A stretch of 55,281 bases of DNA, from the NCBI GenBank assembly GCA_030682475.1, contig JAUXOA010000031.1, forward strand, positions 1 through 55,281, in the 5' to 3' direction. This stretch comes from Rhodoferax sp. (GTDB lineage: Bacteria > Pseudomonadota > Gammaproteobacteria > Burkholderiales > Burkholderiaceae_C). The notes below the pieces were generated by a model. The model did not search any database. It saw only the letters and a list, made by a program, of their open reading frames with translations, and had not been told where the DNA came from. Position numbers and translations under genes: made by a program. Positions 36,412 through 46,431 of this stretch are shown here, in pieces. The stretch's first letter is position 1; every line of letters starts with the position of its first letter.

Positions 36412-39120
36412 TCAAGGTTTCTTTTGCGCAAGTTCCTCAGCCAAGGCCTGGAGCAAATCATGGGCAGGCACTGGCTTGATGAAGCACCGGAGAATCCCTT
36501 GACCAAGCACTGCGGACTGGTCAATGCCCTCGCTGTAACCGGTGCATAGAATGATCGGCAGATTGGGCCGCAAGCTGTGCAGGTGCAGCGCCAGCGCAAC
36601 ACCACTCAAACCAGGCATGGTTTGGTCCGTAATGAGCAAATCAACGTCATTTTTTCCAACTTCAAATGCTGCCAACACCTCGGCCGGGTCGTTGAACAGC
36701 CGCACGCGGTAGCCTTGATCTTCGAGCAGCTCCCCCAAATAACGAAGCACAGCGGGTTCATCGTCAACCACCCAAATAGGTTGACCCCTACCCGATGGGG
36801 TCTTCAGGTCGCTCGGCTGCTGACCAGGCCGTACTTGTGTCGGCAATGCAATGGGAAACAGCAACTGGAACCGGCTGCCTCGACCCGGCTCGGATTCGAC
36901 CAGCACATGCCCACCGGCGCGCCGCAAAATACCCTGCACCATGGACAATCCCAGCCCCGTTCCCTTGCCAATATCTTTCGTTGTGAAGAAGGGGTCGAAC
37001 AGACGTGATCTATGTTCTGGAGCGATGCCGCTGCCGTTGTCAGACACGTCAAGCGCAAGATAGGAGCCAGATAGGCGCTGCTGGCTGGCCGCACAAATCT
37101 GGCCATCGATATCGACACGATGCAGATAGATCTCGATCATGCCGCGTCCATCAATGGCATCACGCGCGTTAATGATGAGGTTGACCAGTACCTGATTCAA
37201 CTCACCGGCATCCATGCAAATAGGCAGCTTATCGTCGATGCGACTCTTGAGTTGAATACTTGAGGGTATCGACGGTCGCAGCATGGCCACAACCTCTTGT
37301 ACCACTACAGCGGGAGAAATCACGCCAGGACTTGCATTGGCTTGTGTACGCGTGAAAGTGAGCATCTTGGCAACCAGGTCACGTGCTCGCTCACTGGCGG
37401 TAACCACCTCCCGCAAGTAGCTTGCCAGCTTGCCTTGCTTGTCTGGTGCAAATCGGTCCAGTGCCAGATTCGAGTAGCCCAGAATGGCTGCCAGGATGTT
37501 GCTGAAGTCATGCGCGATACCGCCCGTCAGTTGCCCCAGCGCCTGCATCTTCTGGGACTGCTGCAATTGACGTTCAAGATCTTGCTTGACGGCAGCAGCT
37601 TGCACACGTTCGGACCGGTCACGCGAGAAAAAAAACAAGTGCTTTGACTCGGCATCGTAGGTCACTGAAATATCAATCGAGAATTCGTGTCCCTGCTTGT
37701 GACGATGGCGGGTTTCAAATTGATCGTGTCCCTCCTGGATTGCATTTTTCATGTGCGCCTGGGCCTCCTCCAGGTCCTCAACCGCTTCCAGTTGGCCGAT
37801 GTTCATGGTCAGCAGTTCTTCAACCGTGTAGCCGGACAAGCTTGCATAGGCCTCATTGACTTCCAGCAAACGGCCCGATGTGTCGGTGATCCAGAAACCA
37901 TCAATGGCCGTATCAAGTATGCGTTTGTGGCGCAATTGCGTCTTTCTTCTCTCTTTCACTTCATCACCAACGGAGACATAGCCTTCAATCACGCCTTCCT
38001 CATTGCGCAGAGGCGTCACGATCCGATCCAGGATGAGCTTGTTACCCCGGGCATCCTGACGGTGTATATCTCCTCGCCAGGTCAGGCCGGCCTCGACGGT
38101 CGCTTGAAGGCGCTTGGCCACCATCGGGTCGGGTGTGACGGGCGGCAAAAACAGGGAGAGCCCGTTTTTTGAAGCCGAAGATGGATCAGCCGTGATCGCG
38201 TGCGAGGCCCGGTTCCTCCAGCGCACCCTGCCTTGGAGATCAGCCACCATAACCGGCGCGGCCATCGATTCCAATGCCAGTGCCTGGGTGCGCAATATCT
38301 GATTGACTTTCAGGAGCGTTTTCGTCTGAGCGTCTAGCTTTTGATAGGGCCTGCGAATACAGACAACAAACATGGCCCGATAAATCAGGCCATAGCTAAC
38401 GAACTTGTACAAATAGCCGAGAAGCTGATGGGCGTCACTGTCAAATTTATGGTTTGTCAAAAAAAGTTGGCTCAAGACCGCTACCGACGCGGCGCCGAAT
38501 AGCAAGGGCAATGATTCATTATCTGACTGGCGCGCCAGCCGGTGGTAGCGCCAGGCAGCCAGAACCAGCAGACCGGTAATGAGCCATTCAAATCCATGTT
38601 TGAATCGGGTCAAGCCACCGGTTTCATGAAAAATGATCACCCCTGTCACCACCAGAGTGACGATGCTATAGGCAGCAAGCATGCCATGGCGTGTCCCCGC
38701 TGGTGGCGGCTGAATTTGAGGATAAAAACTGACACCCAGCAGGGTGACCGCGACAAGCAGACGGGCGACCAGCCAGAATGCGATACTTTTCTCAACAGCG
38801 GCTGGGGTCATCAGCTCAGACATGGCATGGGAAGACAATGTATGTGCAATGTCTAGCCAGCCGGCAGCAAAGAGGGCTGCGGCGATCAATAGAAAAGAGG
38901 CCGAGACCTCTTTTTCTGGTGTATGCCATACCGTTGCAAAAACAAGGAAAGCAAGCAGTATTGAGCTGATCTCCAGCAATGTCTCGAGTGGAAGGTAATA
39001 CTTGGGGGGGATGTCTACGTTCTGCAGCGGCAGCAGCATGGCCAGAAACGCCAAGGCTGCAAAGACGACAACAAGAAGCTGTTGACGCAGCAGGTGCCTG
39101 TCACCCGCGCTGGCTTGCAT
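36412..39120 (-). CDS. MASE3 hybrid histidine kinase with PAS domains
   Basis: 902 residues. N-terminal membrane sensor with about eight helices matching the MASE3 type (LDIAHTLSSHAM, FWLVARLLVAVTL); two PAS domains (about 285-395 and 405-520); HisKA with the phospho-His in GGIAHDFSNILAAILGYSN; HATPase (NLIINARDA, DNGSGIAPEH, GKGTGLGLSMV); and a C-terminal REC (VVDDEPAVLR, LITDQTMPG, CFIKP). The ATG at 39120 has GGTGAAA upstream; it overlaps the end of the HTH-REC gene, so the two form a pair. Signal unknown. Not an ordinary chemotaxis kinase; it faces flhDC in the same direction. Confidence 0.93.
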   Translation of the reverse strand: MQASAGDRHLLRQQLLVVVFAALAFLAMLLPLQNVDIPPKYYLPLETLLEISSILLAFLVFATVWHTPEKEVSASFLLIAAALFAAGWLDIAHTLSSHAMSELMTPAAVEKSIAFWLVARLLVAVTLLGVSFYPQIQPPPAGTRHGMLAAYSIVTLVVTGVIIFHETGGLTRFKHGFEWLITGLLVLAAWRYHRLARQSDNESLPLLFGAASVAVLSQLFLTNHKFDSDAHQLLGYLYKFVSYGLIYRAMFVVCIRRPYQKLDAQTKTLLKVNQILRTQALALESMAAPVMVADLQGRVRWRNRASHAITADPSSASKNGLSLFLPPVTPDPMVAKRLQATVEAGLTWRGDIHRQDARGNKLILDRIVTPLRNEEGVIEGYVSVGDEVKERRKTQLRHKRILDTAIDGFWITDTSGRLLEVNEAYASLSGYTVEELLTMNIGQLEAVEDLEEAQAHMKNAIQEGHDQFETRHRHKQGHEFSIDISVTYDAESKHLFFFSRDRSERVQAAAVKQDLERQLQQSQKMQALGQLTGGIAHDFSNILAAILGYSNLALDRFAPDKQGKLASYLREVVTASERARDLVAKMLTFTRTQANASPGVISPAVVVQEVVAMLRPSIPSSIQLKSRIDDKLPICMDAGELNQVLVNLIINARDAIDGRGMIEIYLHRVDIDGQICAASQQRLSGSYLALDVSDNGSGIAPEHRSRLFDPFFTTKDIGKGTGLGLSMVQGILRRAGGHVLVESEPGRGSRFQLLFPIALPTQVRPGQQPSDLKTPSGRGQPIWVVDDEPAVLRYLGELLEDQGYRVRLFNDPAEVLAAFEVGKNDVDLLITDQTMPGLSGVALALHLHSLRPNLPIILCTGYSEGIDQSAVLGQGILRCFIKPVPAHDLLQALAEELAQKKP

Positions 39121-39691
39121 GTTGAGTTTCACCAAGACCCATCACTTTGAGTAAATGGGTCGTGTCAATCGGCTTGGAAAGACAGCATTCAGCACCGACT
39201 GCAAGCAGCTCAGCCTCATTTTCCGGACTGAGATACCCGCTCATCGCGATAACACGCACGTTTGCCAGCCCGGGGATCTGCTTGATTTGGCGGCAAACTT
39301 CGGTACCCTGGATGCCCGGCATCATGAGGTCCAGCAGCACGATGTCAGGAAAAAAAGTATGGACCTTGCGCCCAGCATCAAAGCCATCATAGGCGGTCTC
39401 AACAACCGTTTGATGCGCCCCACCTTCGAGCAACTCCCTTAAAAAACCGACAACCGCCCGGTCGTCATCCACGATCAAAACCCGCAGCGGCCCCTTGTTG
39501 CCCACCGGATTCCATTGGCGAGCAAAACGCTCGACCTCTTCAGCACGAAACCTGCGATGCCCTCCAGGCGTGACTTCGGCCTGCAACAACCCTTTTTGTG
39601 CCCAACTGCGAACGGTTATCGGAGAAACCATCATCCATTGAGCAACTTCGTTGGGCGTGAGATAGGGCTTGTTCTTGAATTCTTCGGACAT
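39101..39691 (-). CDS. HTH (excisionase/MerR-like)-REC response regulator
   Basis: 196 residues. The N-terminal 60 form a helix-turn-helix of the excisionase/MerR kind (YLTPNEVAQWMMVSPITVRS, then PGGHRRFRAEEVERFA). A REC domain follows (VLIVDDDRAVVGF, LLDLMMPGIQG, AMSGYLS, CCLSKPID). DNA-binding domain first and receiver second is the reverse of most response regulators. It overlaps the hybrid kinase downstream by 20 bp and is likely its partner. Start at MSEEFKNKPY (39691). Confidence 0.9.
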   Translation of the reverse strand: MSEEFKNKPYLTPNEVAQWMMVSPITVRSWAQKGLLQAEVTPGGHRRFRAEEVERFARQWNPVGNKGPLRVLIVDDDRAVVGFLRELLEGGAHQTVVETAYDGFDAGRKVHTFFPDIVLLDLMMPGIQGTEVCRQIKQIPGLANVRVIAMSGYLSPENEAELLAVGAECCLSKPIDTTHLLKVMGLGETQHASQRG

Positions 39692-39953
39692 GAGTTGAAC
39701 ACAATCCAATTTAAATCAGGGCGGGTATATTCTCGGCTGCTTGCCGCAGGGGGGAGTAAATTTTTAAGCGATTATATCAATTTAATCGATATCGTAGCAC
39801 ATCTTGTTACAGGTTGAGCGATCTGAAATTTCGTTTTCGACTTTAATTGCCGAGAACACCTGCGCTCCGTTAAAAGTCTTCAACTCCTCGCGCCTGCTCC
39901 GGATTTCACCACTATCATCGCGGCAGACTGTTACAACTGATGGAGTGATTGTT
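39692..39953. other. Divergent intergenic region
   Basis: 262 bp between the HTH-REC regulator and the SDR gene. AT-rich in the half near the regulator (runs such as AAATTTTTAAGCG and TCAATTTAATCGATATCG, an imperfect palindrome around 39776-39796). No gene or confident promoter seen. Confidence 0.4.
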
Positions 39954-40748
39954 ATGGATTTGGGTATTGCAGGTAAATGGGCTTTGGTGTGCGGCGCCAG
40001 CAAAGGCTTGGGCTTTGGCTGTGCCCAGGCGCTGGTGCGTGAAGGCGTGAACGTGCTGATCGTGGCCCGTGGCGCGGAGACCTTGCAGGCATCTGCTGCC
40101 AAATTGATGGCTGACGGCGCTCGTCCGATGGGAACTACGGTGCAATTTGTAGCAGCAGACATCACCACGCCGGAGGGGCGTCAGGCCGTGTTTGCGGCCA
40201 GGAGCGACTTTGACATCGTGGTGACCAACGCCGGTGGCCCGCCGACCGGTGATTTTCGCGATTGGGACCGGGACGCCTGGATCAGGGCGGTGGACGCCAA
40301 TATGCTGACCCCGATTGAATTGATCAAAGCCACGGTCGACGGCATGGCCGCGCGCGGCTTCGGGCGCATCATCAACATCACCTCCAGCGCGGTGAAGGCC
40401 CCGATCGACATCCTGGGTCTTTCCAACGGTGCGCGCAGCGGCCTGACCGGCTTTGTGGCGGGCGTCTCGCGCAGCAAACTCGCAGGCCAGGGCGTCACCA
40501 TCAACAATCTGCTGCCCGGTGCGTTTGACACCGACCGCCTCAAGGGCAACATGCAGGGCGCGGCCCAAAAAACCGGCCAGCCGTTCGAAGTCATCATGGC
40601 TGCGCGGCGCAAGACCATTCCGGCGCAGCGCTTTGGCACGCCCGAAGAGTTTGGCGCGATTTGTGCATTTTTGTGCAGCGTGCAGGCCGGCTACATCAAT
40701 GGCCAGAATGTGCTGGCCGATGGCGGTGCTTATCCCGGTACGTTTTGA
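39954..40748 (+). CDS. Short-chain dehydrogenase/reductase family protein lacking the catalytic Tyr and Lys
   Basis: 264 residues, Rossmann fold with the dinucleotide motif VCGASKGLGFGCA and NAGG. The usual YxxxK catalytic pair is replaced: after ITSSAVKAPIDILG comes LSNGARSGLTG, so Ser and Arg stand where Tyr and Lys should be. This matches a known group of beta-ketoacyl-ACP-reductase-like SDRs without the full catalytic tetrad. The C-terminus (QNVLADGGAYPGTF) is typical SDR. Start at the ATG at 39954; a longer frame upstream is open. 53 bp before a quinone oxidoreductase gene, same strand. Substrate unknown. Confidence 0.9.
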   Translation: MDLGIAGKWALVCGASKGLGFGCAQALVREGVNVLIVARGAETLQASAAKLMADGARPMGTTVQFVAADITTPEGRQAVFAARSDFDIVVTNAGGPPTGDFRDWDRDAWIRAVDANMLTPIELIKATVDGMAARGFGRIINITSSAVKAPIDILGLSNGARSGLTGFVAGVSRSKLAGQGVTINNLLPGAFDTDRLKGNMQGAAQKTGQPFEVIMAARRKTIPAQRFGTPEEFGAICAFLCSVQAGYINGQNVLADGGAYPGTF

Positions 40749-40801
40749 ACCGCGTCTGACATGGCACCCCATTGAACGATTCAACTTTCAGGACAAGCAA
40801 C

Positions 40802-41797
40802 ATGACTTCCATCCCTTCTCGCGCCATACGCATTGATCAAAACGGCGGCCCCGAGCAACTCAAGCTGGTCAATGTCACGGTGGGCGAGCCCGGTCCCGGC
40901 GAAATCCGCATCCGTCATCATGCGGTCGGTCTGAACTTTATCGACGTCTACCAACGCAGCGGTCTTTACGCCTTGCCGTTGCCCCTGCAATTGGGCATGG
41001 AAGCCGCCGGTGTGGTGGACGCCGTGGGAGCGGGAGTGACGCACCTGAAGGTGGGCGACCGCGCGGCCTACGCCAGCCAGCCGCCGGGCAGCTACTGCGA
41101 GCTGCGCGTGATGCCGGCCAAGTGTGTGTGCAAGCTGCCCGACGCCATTTCGTTCGAGACCGGTGCCGCCATGATGCTCAAGGGCCTGACTGCGCAATAC
41201 CTGCTCAAGCGCACCCAGCCGCAGGGCGGCTTGCAAGCGGGCGATTTTGTGCTGTTCCATGCGGCGGCCGGTGGTGTTGGCCTGATTGCCTGTCAGTGGG
41301 CACTAGCCATGGGCCTGCAACTGATCGGCACGGCCGGGTCGGATGCCAAATGCGCGCTCGCCAAAGAGCATGGTGCGGCGTTCGTCATTAACTATTCAAG
41401 CGAAGATTTCCTGGCCCGTGTGAAGGAGATCACCGGCGGTAAGGGTGTGAAGGTGGTGTACGACTCGGTCGGCAAAGACACCTGGGACAAGTCGCTGGAC
41501 TGTCTGGCGCCCTTTGGCCTGATGGCCAGTTTTGGCAACGCCTCGGGCCCGGTGGCGCCATTTGCACCCGGCCTGCTGGGCGTCAAAGGCTCGCTGTACC
41601 TGACCCGTCAGACTATTTTTACCCACATTGCCACGCGGGAGAACACGCAGGCCATGGCGGATGATTTGTTTGATGCCGTCACCAGTGGCAAGGTCACCAT
41701 TCGCATCGGCCAGCGCTACCCGCTGGAGCAGGTGCAGCAGGCGCACCGCGATCTGGAGGCCCGCAAAACCACTGGCTGCACGATTCTGACCCTGTGA
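40802..41797 (+). CDS. NADPH:quinone oxidoreductase (zeta-crystallin-like MDR family)
   Basis: 331 residues. GroES-like N-terminal domain (GEIRIRHHAVGLNFIDVYQR) and Rossmann domain with AAAGGVGLIACQWA and GKDTWDKSLDCL. No zinc-binding cysteines, as in quinone oxidoreductases rather than alcohol dehydrogenases. AGGACAAGC precedes the ATG at 40802. Probably cotranscribed with the SDR gene. Exact substrate not decided. Confidence 0.93.
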   Translation: MTSIPSRAIRIDQNGGPEQLKLVNVTVGEPGPGEIRIRHHAVGLNFIDVYQRSGLYALPLPLQLGMEAAGVVDAVGAGVTHLKVGDRAAYASQPPGSYCELRVMPAKCVCKLPDAISFETGAAMMLKGLTAQYLLKRTQPQGGLQAGDFVLFHAAAGGVGLIACQWALAMGLQLIGTAGSDAKCALAKEHGAAFVINYSSEDFLARVKEITGGKGVKVVYDSVGKDTWDKSLDCLAPFGLMASFGNASGPVAPFAPGLLGVKGSLYLTRQTIFTHIATRENTQAMADDLFDAVTSGKVTIRIGQRYPLEQVQQAHRDLEARKTTGCTILTL

Positions 41798-41813
41798 TCA
41801 GCGCGCTTTGCTG

Positions 41814-42311
41814 CTAGCGCGTCCGCCGCACGCGCAGCAGTTCGTCCAGTATCAGGCAGACCGCCCCAATGGTAATTGCGCTGTCGGCGATATTGAAGGC
41901 CGGGAAATGCCAGCCGCGCCAGTGAAAGTCCAGAAAATCCACCACGTGACCATACAGTATTCGGTCAATCACGTTGCCAAGGGCGCCGCCCAGAATGCAG
42001 GCCAGTGCAAACGCAAACAGTTTTTGCCCGGCGTGCGACTTGAGCATCCAGACAATCAGGACTGCCGCCAGCAGACCGATGACGGTGAAGAACCAGCGTT
42101 GCCAGCCCGACGCACCGGCCAGAAACGAGAACGCCGAGCCACTGTTGTGCCATCGAACCAGGTTGAAGAAACTGGTGATCTGGGTGCTGTCGCCCAGTTG
42201 GTAATAACCCACGATCAGTACCTTGGTGAACTGGTCAGCAATTAAAATGATGAAGGCCAGCGCTAGCCATTGCAGCATGCCGTCGGCGCCGGAAGAAAGC
42301 TTGCGTGCCAT
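41814..42311 (-). CDS. lspA: Lipoprotein signal peptidase LspA (signal peptidase II)
   Basis: 165 residues, four membrane helices. The two catalytic Asp are in [18 protein letters not shown] and [24 protein letters not shown] is the conserved periplasmic region. It cleaves prolipoproteins before the acylated Cys, for example FlgH here. Its ATG touches the ileS stop (one-base overlap). Confidence 0.97.
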   Translation of the reverse strand: MARKLSSGADGMLQWLALAFIILIADQFTKVLIVGYYQLGDSTQITSFFNLVRWHNSGSAFSFLAGASGWQRWFFTVIGLLAAVLIVWMLKSHAGQKLFAFALACILGGALGNVIDRILYGHVVDFLDFHWRGWHFPAFNIADSAITIGAVCLILDELLRVRRTR

Positions 42312-45307
42312 CAGGCAAACTTCCGGTTTTCACCGGTGCCAAACAGGTTGCTGGTGCAGCGGCCGCAGATGGCGGGATGGGCCGGATCATGGCCGACGTC
42401 GTCGCGGTAGTGCCAGCAGCGCTCGCATTTGACCTCGGTGGAGGTGCTGGCCTGGATGGATAAAGCATCCCCAGCGATCAAATCAATCGCCGATGTAATG
42501 AAAACAAACTTGAGGTCGTCCCCCAGACTGGCCAGTAGCACGTGGTCGTCTGCGTGAACGGTCAATGCCACCTTGGCTTGCAGCGACGAGCCGACCTGGC
42601 CCTCGGCACGCAAAGTCTCAATCTCCTTGTTCACTGCATCGCGGAGCTCGCGGATGCGTGCCCATTTGGACAACAAGGCTTCGTCCGGTGCATCCAGTTG
42701 GATGTAGCTGTCCATGAAGATGGATTCTTTTGTGTCAACCGGCGTTTTACCCGCTGCCCCCAGCACTGCCCACGCCTCTTCGGCGGTAAAGCTCAGGAAC
42801 GGCGCCATCCAGCGCAGCATGGCTTGCGTAATTCTCCACAGCGCGGTCTGGGCGCTGCGCCGGGCCAGCGACTTCTGAGCTGTGGTGTAGAGCCGGTCTT
42901 TGAGAATGTCGAGGTAGAAAGAGCCGAGGTCTTCGCTGCAATAAATCTGCAGCTTCGCCACCACAGGGTGAAATTCATAGACCTCGTAATGCGCCAGGAT
43001 GTCGGCCTGCAACTGCGCCGCGCGGCTCAGGGCGTAGCGGTCAATCTCCAGCATTTGTTCCAGTGGCACCACGTCATTAAGGGGGTCAAAATCGCTCACA
43101 TTGGCCAGCAGGAATTTGAGCGTGTTGCGGATGCGGCGGTAGGTGTCCACCACGCGCGCCAGGATTTTGTCGTCGCCGGCAATGTCGCCGGAATAGTCGC
43201 TGGCCGCCACCCACAGACGGATGATTTCGGCGCCGAGTTTCTTGGAGGTCTCCTGCGGATCGACACCATTGCCCAGGCTCTTGCTCATCTTGTGGCCCTT
43301 GCTGTCCACCGTGAAGCCATGGGTCAGAATGCCTTTGTAGGGCGCACGACCGTACATGGCACACGCCGTCAACAGCGAAGAGTGGAACCAGCCGCGGTGC
43401 TGGTCGTGGCCTTCCAGGTACAGGTCAGCCTCGGGGCCTTCGCTGTGGCCGCTGCCGGGGTGCGAGCCCTTGAGCACCGTGGTGTGCGTGGTGCCGGAGT
43501 CAAACCAGACTTCCAGAATATCGCTGCTCTTGGCGTACTGCTCTGCATCCTGCGCGCCGACGATGGCGAAGATGGACTCAGTCGTGGCTTTGCTCCAGGC
43601 CTCGATGCCGCCTTGCGCCACCATGTCGGCGGCGAGGTCCAGAATCTCCATGGTGCGCGGATGCAGCTCGCCGCTGTCCTTGTGCAAAAAGAAGGGCAGC
43701 GGTACGCCCCAACTGCGCTGGCGGCTGATGCACCAGTCGGGCCGGCCGGCAATCATGTCGCGCAGCCGGGCCTTGCCGTTCTCGGGATAAAACGCGGTTT
43801 GCTCAATCGCGTCCAGCGCCGTCTGGCGCAGCGCCTTGGGCGCCTTGTCTTTGGTAAATACGCCTTCGCCCTCGTCCATGCGGATGAACCATTGGGCGGC
43901 CGCGCGGTAGATCACCGGCGTCTTGTGGCGCCAGCAATGCGGGTAGCTGTGGCTGATCTCTTCCGTTGCAAACAGGCGACCGGCTTCGCGCAGCGTGCTG
44001 ATGATGAGCGGGCAGGCTTTCCAGATGTGCTGCCCGCCGAACAGGGGGAATTCGGGTGCGTAGGCGCCATTGCCCTGCACCGGGTTCAGGATGTCGTCAT
44101 ACGCCATGCCGTGTGCCACACAGCTGTTGAAATCCTCTACACCGTACGCGGGCGAGGAATGAACCAGGCCAGTGCCGTCGTCGGCGGTGGCGTAGTCGGC
44201 CAGGTAGATCGGTGAAAGCCGGTTGTAGGTTTTGTAGGGCATTTCCAGGTGGCGTTCGAAGCCGTCGCGTGCCACGGCTTCGTCCATGTCGGCCAGCGGG
44301 TGCTTGAAGTTGATACCGGCCAAGTTTTTTCCGGCTGTGGTGGCGAGCACCGTGCCGGTGAGCTGGTAGCGCTCCAGACATTTTTCTACCAGACTCTCGG
44401 CCAGTAGCAGCAAGCCACGCTCGGTATCGACCAGCGCGTAGCTCAGTTCCGGGTTCAGGTTGAGTGCCTGGTTGGCGGGGATGGTCCAGGCGGTGGTGGT
44501 CCAGATGACGGCGAAGATGGGTTGTGCCAACAATTCCGTTCGCACTGAGCTTGTCGAAGTGCTCGTGGGATCTTCGACAGGCTCAGACCGAACGGAGGAT
44601 TCTGCAATGCCAAATACGTCTAGCAACTTCTCCGGCTCGGCGCATTCGAAACCCACATCCAGCGTCTGCGATTTCTTGTCGGCGTATTCAATCTCGAACT
44701 CGGCCAGTGAGGAGCCGCAGTCAAAACACCAGTACACCGGCTTCAGGCCGCGGTAGACAAAACCTCGTTCCACGACCCGTTTGAAGGCCCGAATCTCGTT
44801 CGCCTCGTTACTGAAATCCATGGTGCGATAGGGGTGATCCCAGTCGCCCAGCACGCCCAGGCGCTTGAAGTCGGCGCGCTGGATGTCGATCTGTTCGGTG
44901 GCAAAGGTGCGGCTCCTGGCCTGCATTTCATCGCGCGCCAGCTTGCGGCCAAATTTCTTCTCGATCGCGTTCTCGATCGGCAGGCCGTGGCAGTCCCAGC
45001 CTGGGATGTAGGCGGCGTCCATGCCTTCGAGCTGGCGCGCCTTGACGATCATGTCCTTGAGGATCTTGTTGACCGCATGCCCCATGTGGATCTGGCCGTT
45101 GGCATAGGGCGGGCCGTCGTGCAGCACGAATTTCGGCACCCCCGCACGGGCCGCGCGCAGTTTTTTGTAAATGCCTTGGTCTTCCCAATCCTTGACCCAG
45201 CCCGGCTCGCGCTTGGGCAGATCGCCGCGCATCGGAAAGGGGGTGTCCGGCAGGTTGAGCGTGCTACGGTAATCAGTCTTGGTGGAAGGCGTGGGTTTAT
45301 TGGTCAT
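42311..45307 (-). CDS. ileS: Isoleucyl-tRNA synthetase with palindrome-derived insert
   Basis: 998 residues, class I synthetase. [16 protein letters not shown] (HIGH-type) near residue 60, editing (CP1) domain with [26 protein letters not shown], the anticodon-binding helical domain, and a C-terminal zinc site (CERCWHYR, then CGRC). Start at the ATG at 45307; an in-frame start 12 codons earlier is less likely. Between FGIAES and [11 protein letters not shown], in the CP1 domain, about 20 residues ([10 protein letters not shown] and on) come from a 60-bp palindrome at 44536-44595 that keeps the frame. Overlaps ribF by 11 bp and lspA by 1. Confidence 0.97.
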   Translation of the reverse strand: MTNKPTPSTKTDYRSTLNLPDTPFPMRGDLPKREPGWVKDWEDQGIYKKLRAARAGVPKFVLHDGPPYANGQIHMGHAVNKILKDMIVKARQLEGMDAAYIPGWDCHGLPIENAIEKKFGRKLARDEMQARSRTFATEQIDIQRADFKRLGVLGDWDHPYRTMDFSNEANEIRAFKRVVERGFVYRGLKPVYWCFDCGSSLAEFEIEYADKKSQTLDVGFECAEPEKLLDVFGIAESSVRSEPVEDPTSTSTSSVRTELLAQPIFAVIWTTTAWTIPANQALNLNPELSYALVDTERGLLLLAESLVEKCLERYQLTGTVLATTAGKNLAGINFKHPLADMDEAVARDGFERHLEMPYKTYNRLSPIYLADYATADDGTGLVHSSPAYGVEDFNSCVAHGMAYDDILNPVQGNGAYAPEFPLFGGQHIWKACPLIISTLREAGRLFATEEISHSYPHCWRHKTPVIYRAAAQWFIRMDEGEGVFTKDKAPKALRQTALDAIEQTAFYPENGKARLRDMIAGRPDWCISRQRSWGVPLPFFLHKDSGELHPRTMEILDLAADMVAQGGIEAWSKATTESIFAIVGAQDAEQYAKSSDILEVWFDSGTTHTTVLKGSHPGSGHSEGPEADLYLEGHDQHRGWFHSSLLTACAMYGRAPYKGILTHGFTVDSKGHKMSKSLGNGVDPQETSKKLGAEIIRLWVAASDYSGDIAGDDKILARVVDTYRRIRNTLKFLLANVSDFDPLNDVVPLEQMLEIDRYALSRAAQLQADILAHYEVYEFHPVVAKLQIYCSEDLGSFYLDILKDRLYTTAQKSLARRSAQTALWRITQAMLRWMAPFLSFTAEEAWAVLGAAGKTPVDTKESIFMDSYIQLDAPDEALLSKWARIRELRDAVNKEIETLRAEGQVGSSLQAKVALTVHADDHVLLASLGDDLKFVFITSAIDLIAGDALSIQASTSTEVKCERCWHYRDDVGHDPAHPAICGRCTSNLFGTGENRKFA
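44536..44595. repeat. 60-bp palindromic repeat inserted in frame in ileS
   Basis: Arms of 24 bp (44536-44559, 44572-44595) pair with three mismatches around a 12-nt loop; arm sequence CCGTTCGGTCTGAGCCTGTC then GAAG. Length divisible by three, no stop in the ileS frame. The CTGAGC-TGTCGAAG core resembles the intergenic palindrome at 19489-19518 (TGAGCCCGTCGAAGGGCTC). Confidence 0.85.
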
Positions 45308-46283
45308 GGTGGCGCTGGGTGGCAAAGTAGGCACGCGCATCACGGCAATCCTGGGTGATGCCAGCGCTGAGGGCGTCCAGCCCGTCGTACTTCAGTTCGT
45401 CGTGCAGTTTGTGGAGGAGTTCTACGCGAATGATTTTACCGTAGGCCCCCTCGGGGCCCAGTGTGTCTGGCCAGTCCAGGCAATGGGTTTCCAGCAAAAC
45501 CCTCCCGCCGTTGACATCGTCCGGGTCCAGCGACGGACGAATGCCCAGGTTGGCAACACCCGCCAGAGGTGCCTCGGTCAAACCATGCACCAGCACGACA
45601 AAGATGCCACTGGCCGCCGGTTTCCAGTGGGCAAAGCGCAGGTTCAGGGTTTTAAACCCCAGCGCCCGCCCCAGTTTTCGGCCATGTACCACGTGCCCCG
45701 AGATGCGGTAGGGCCGCCCCAAGAGCCGTGCAGCATCATCCATGCGGCCTTCCGACAAGGCAGCGCGCACCTCAGAGCTGGAAACTCTCAAGCCATGCAC
45801 CTCATAACTGTTCATGCGGGCCACGTCAAAGCCTTGTGCCATGCCGGCGGCATCGAGCATGGTGTAGTCGCCCGTGCGCTTGACGCCAAAACGGAAATCA
45901 TCACCGACCAGAATATATTTCACGCACAGGCCTCTGACCAGTACCTCGTCGATGAACGCCTGCGGGGTCAGCGCTGCCAGCCGCGCGTCAAAGGGCAAGA
46001 CCACGGTCTGGTCAACGCCGCAATGGGCCAGATCGGTCAGCTTGTCGCGCAGGGTGCCGATGCGCGCTGGCGCCAGTTCGGGTTTGTGGGTGACAGCGGC
46101 AAAGTAATCACGCGGATGCGGCTCAAATGTCAGGGCACAGCTCGGCACGCCACGCTGCTGGGCCTCGCTGATGAGCAGCGCCAGCATGGCCTGGTGGCCG
46201 CGGTGCACGCCGTCAAAATTACCGATCGTCAGCGCGCAGGAGGGGGCCACGCCAGGGTGGTGAAAACCGCGAAAAACATTCAT
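45297..46283 (-). CDS. ribF: Bifunctional riboflavin kinase / FAD synthetase RibF
   Basis: 328 residues. N-terminal FMN adenylyltransferase with the nucleotidyl motif [16 protein letters not shown] and VGDDFRFG; C-terminal flavokinase with [11 protein letters not shown] and [13 protein letters not shown]. Makes FMN and FAD. Start at the ATG at 46283 ([11 protein letters not shown]); the frame is open further upstream through the repeat region but that stretch encodes only repeat-derived peptide. First in ribF-ileS-lspA. Confidence 0.96.
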   Translation of the reverse strand: MNVFRGFHHPGVAPSCALTIGNFDGVHRGHQAMLALLISEAQQRGVPSCALTFEPHPRDYFAAVTHKPELAPARIGTLRDKLTDLAHCGVDQTVVLPFDARLAALTPQAFIDEVLVRGLCVKYILVGDDFRFGVKRTGDYTMLDAAGMAQGFDVARMNSYEVHGLRVSSSEVRAALSEGRMDDAARLLGRPYRISGHVVHGRKLGRALGFKTLNLRFAHWKPAASGIFVVLVHGLTEAPLAGVANLGIRPSLDPDDVNGGRVLLETHCLDWPDTLGPEGAYGKIIRVELLHKLHDELKYDGLDALSAGITQDCRDARAYFATQRHHDQ

Positions 46284-46372
46284 TGAATTGGTATTACTTT
46301 GATAGCAGACTGGGCTGTTGATTAAAGCGCCTGGAGCGAGATTGTCACAAAAACAGGGTATATTGTGTCCTA

Positions 46373-46403
46373 GCAGCGGGGCAACACGTGTTTGCCCCGC
46401 TGC
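46373..46403. repeat. Perfect 12-bp inverted repeat upstream of ribF
   Basis: GCAGCGGGGCAA-cacgtgt-TTGCCCCGCTGC. Very stable stem with a 7-nt loop; no T-tract on either side, so not a standard terminator. About 90 bp upstream of the ribF ATG. Not the FMN riboswitch: none of its conserved strands are visible. Confidence 0.75.
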
Positions 46404-46431
46404 CAGAGAGAATCGAATTTTCACTAAAGTG

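Noticed and set aside
42542..44215. 557-codon open frame on the plus strand
   Set aside because: It is antisense to ileS, whose motifs are all present on the other strand; the composition (Gly/Ala/His/Val/Gln/Arg) is that of a GC-rich shadow.
46284..46430. FMN riboswitch upstream of ribF
   Set aside because: A hairpin is present, but none of the conserved RFN-element strands could be found.
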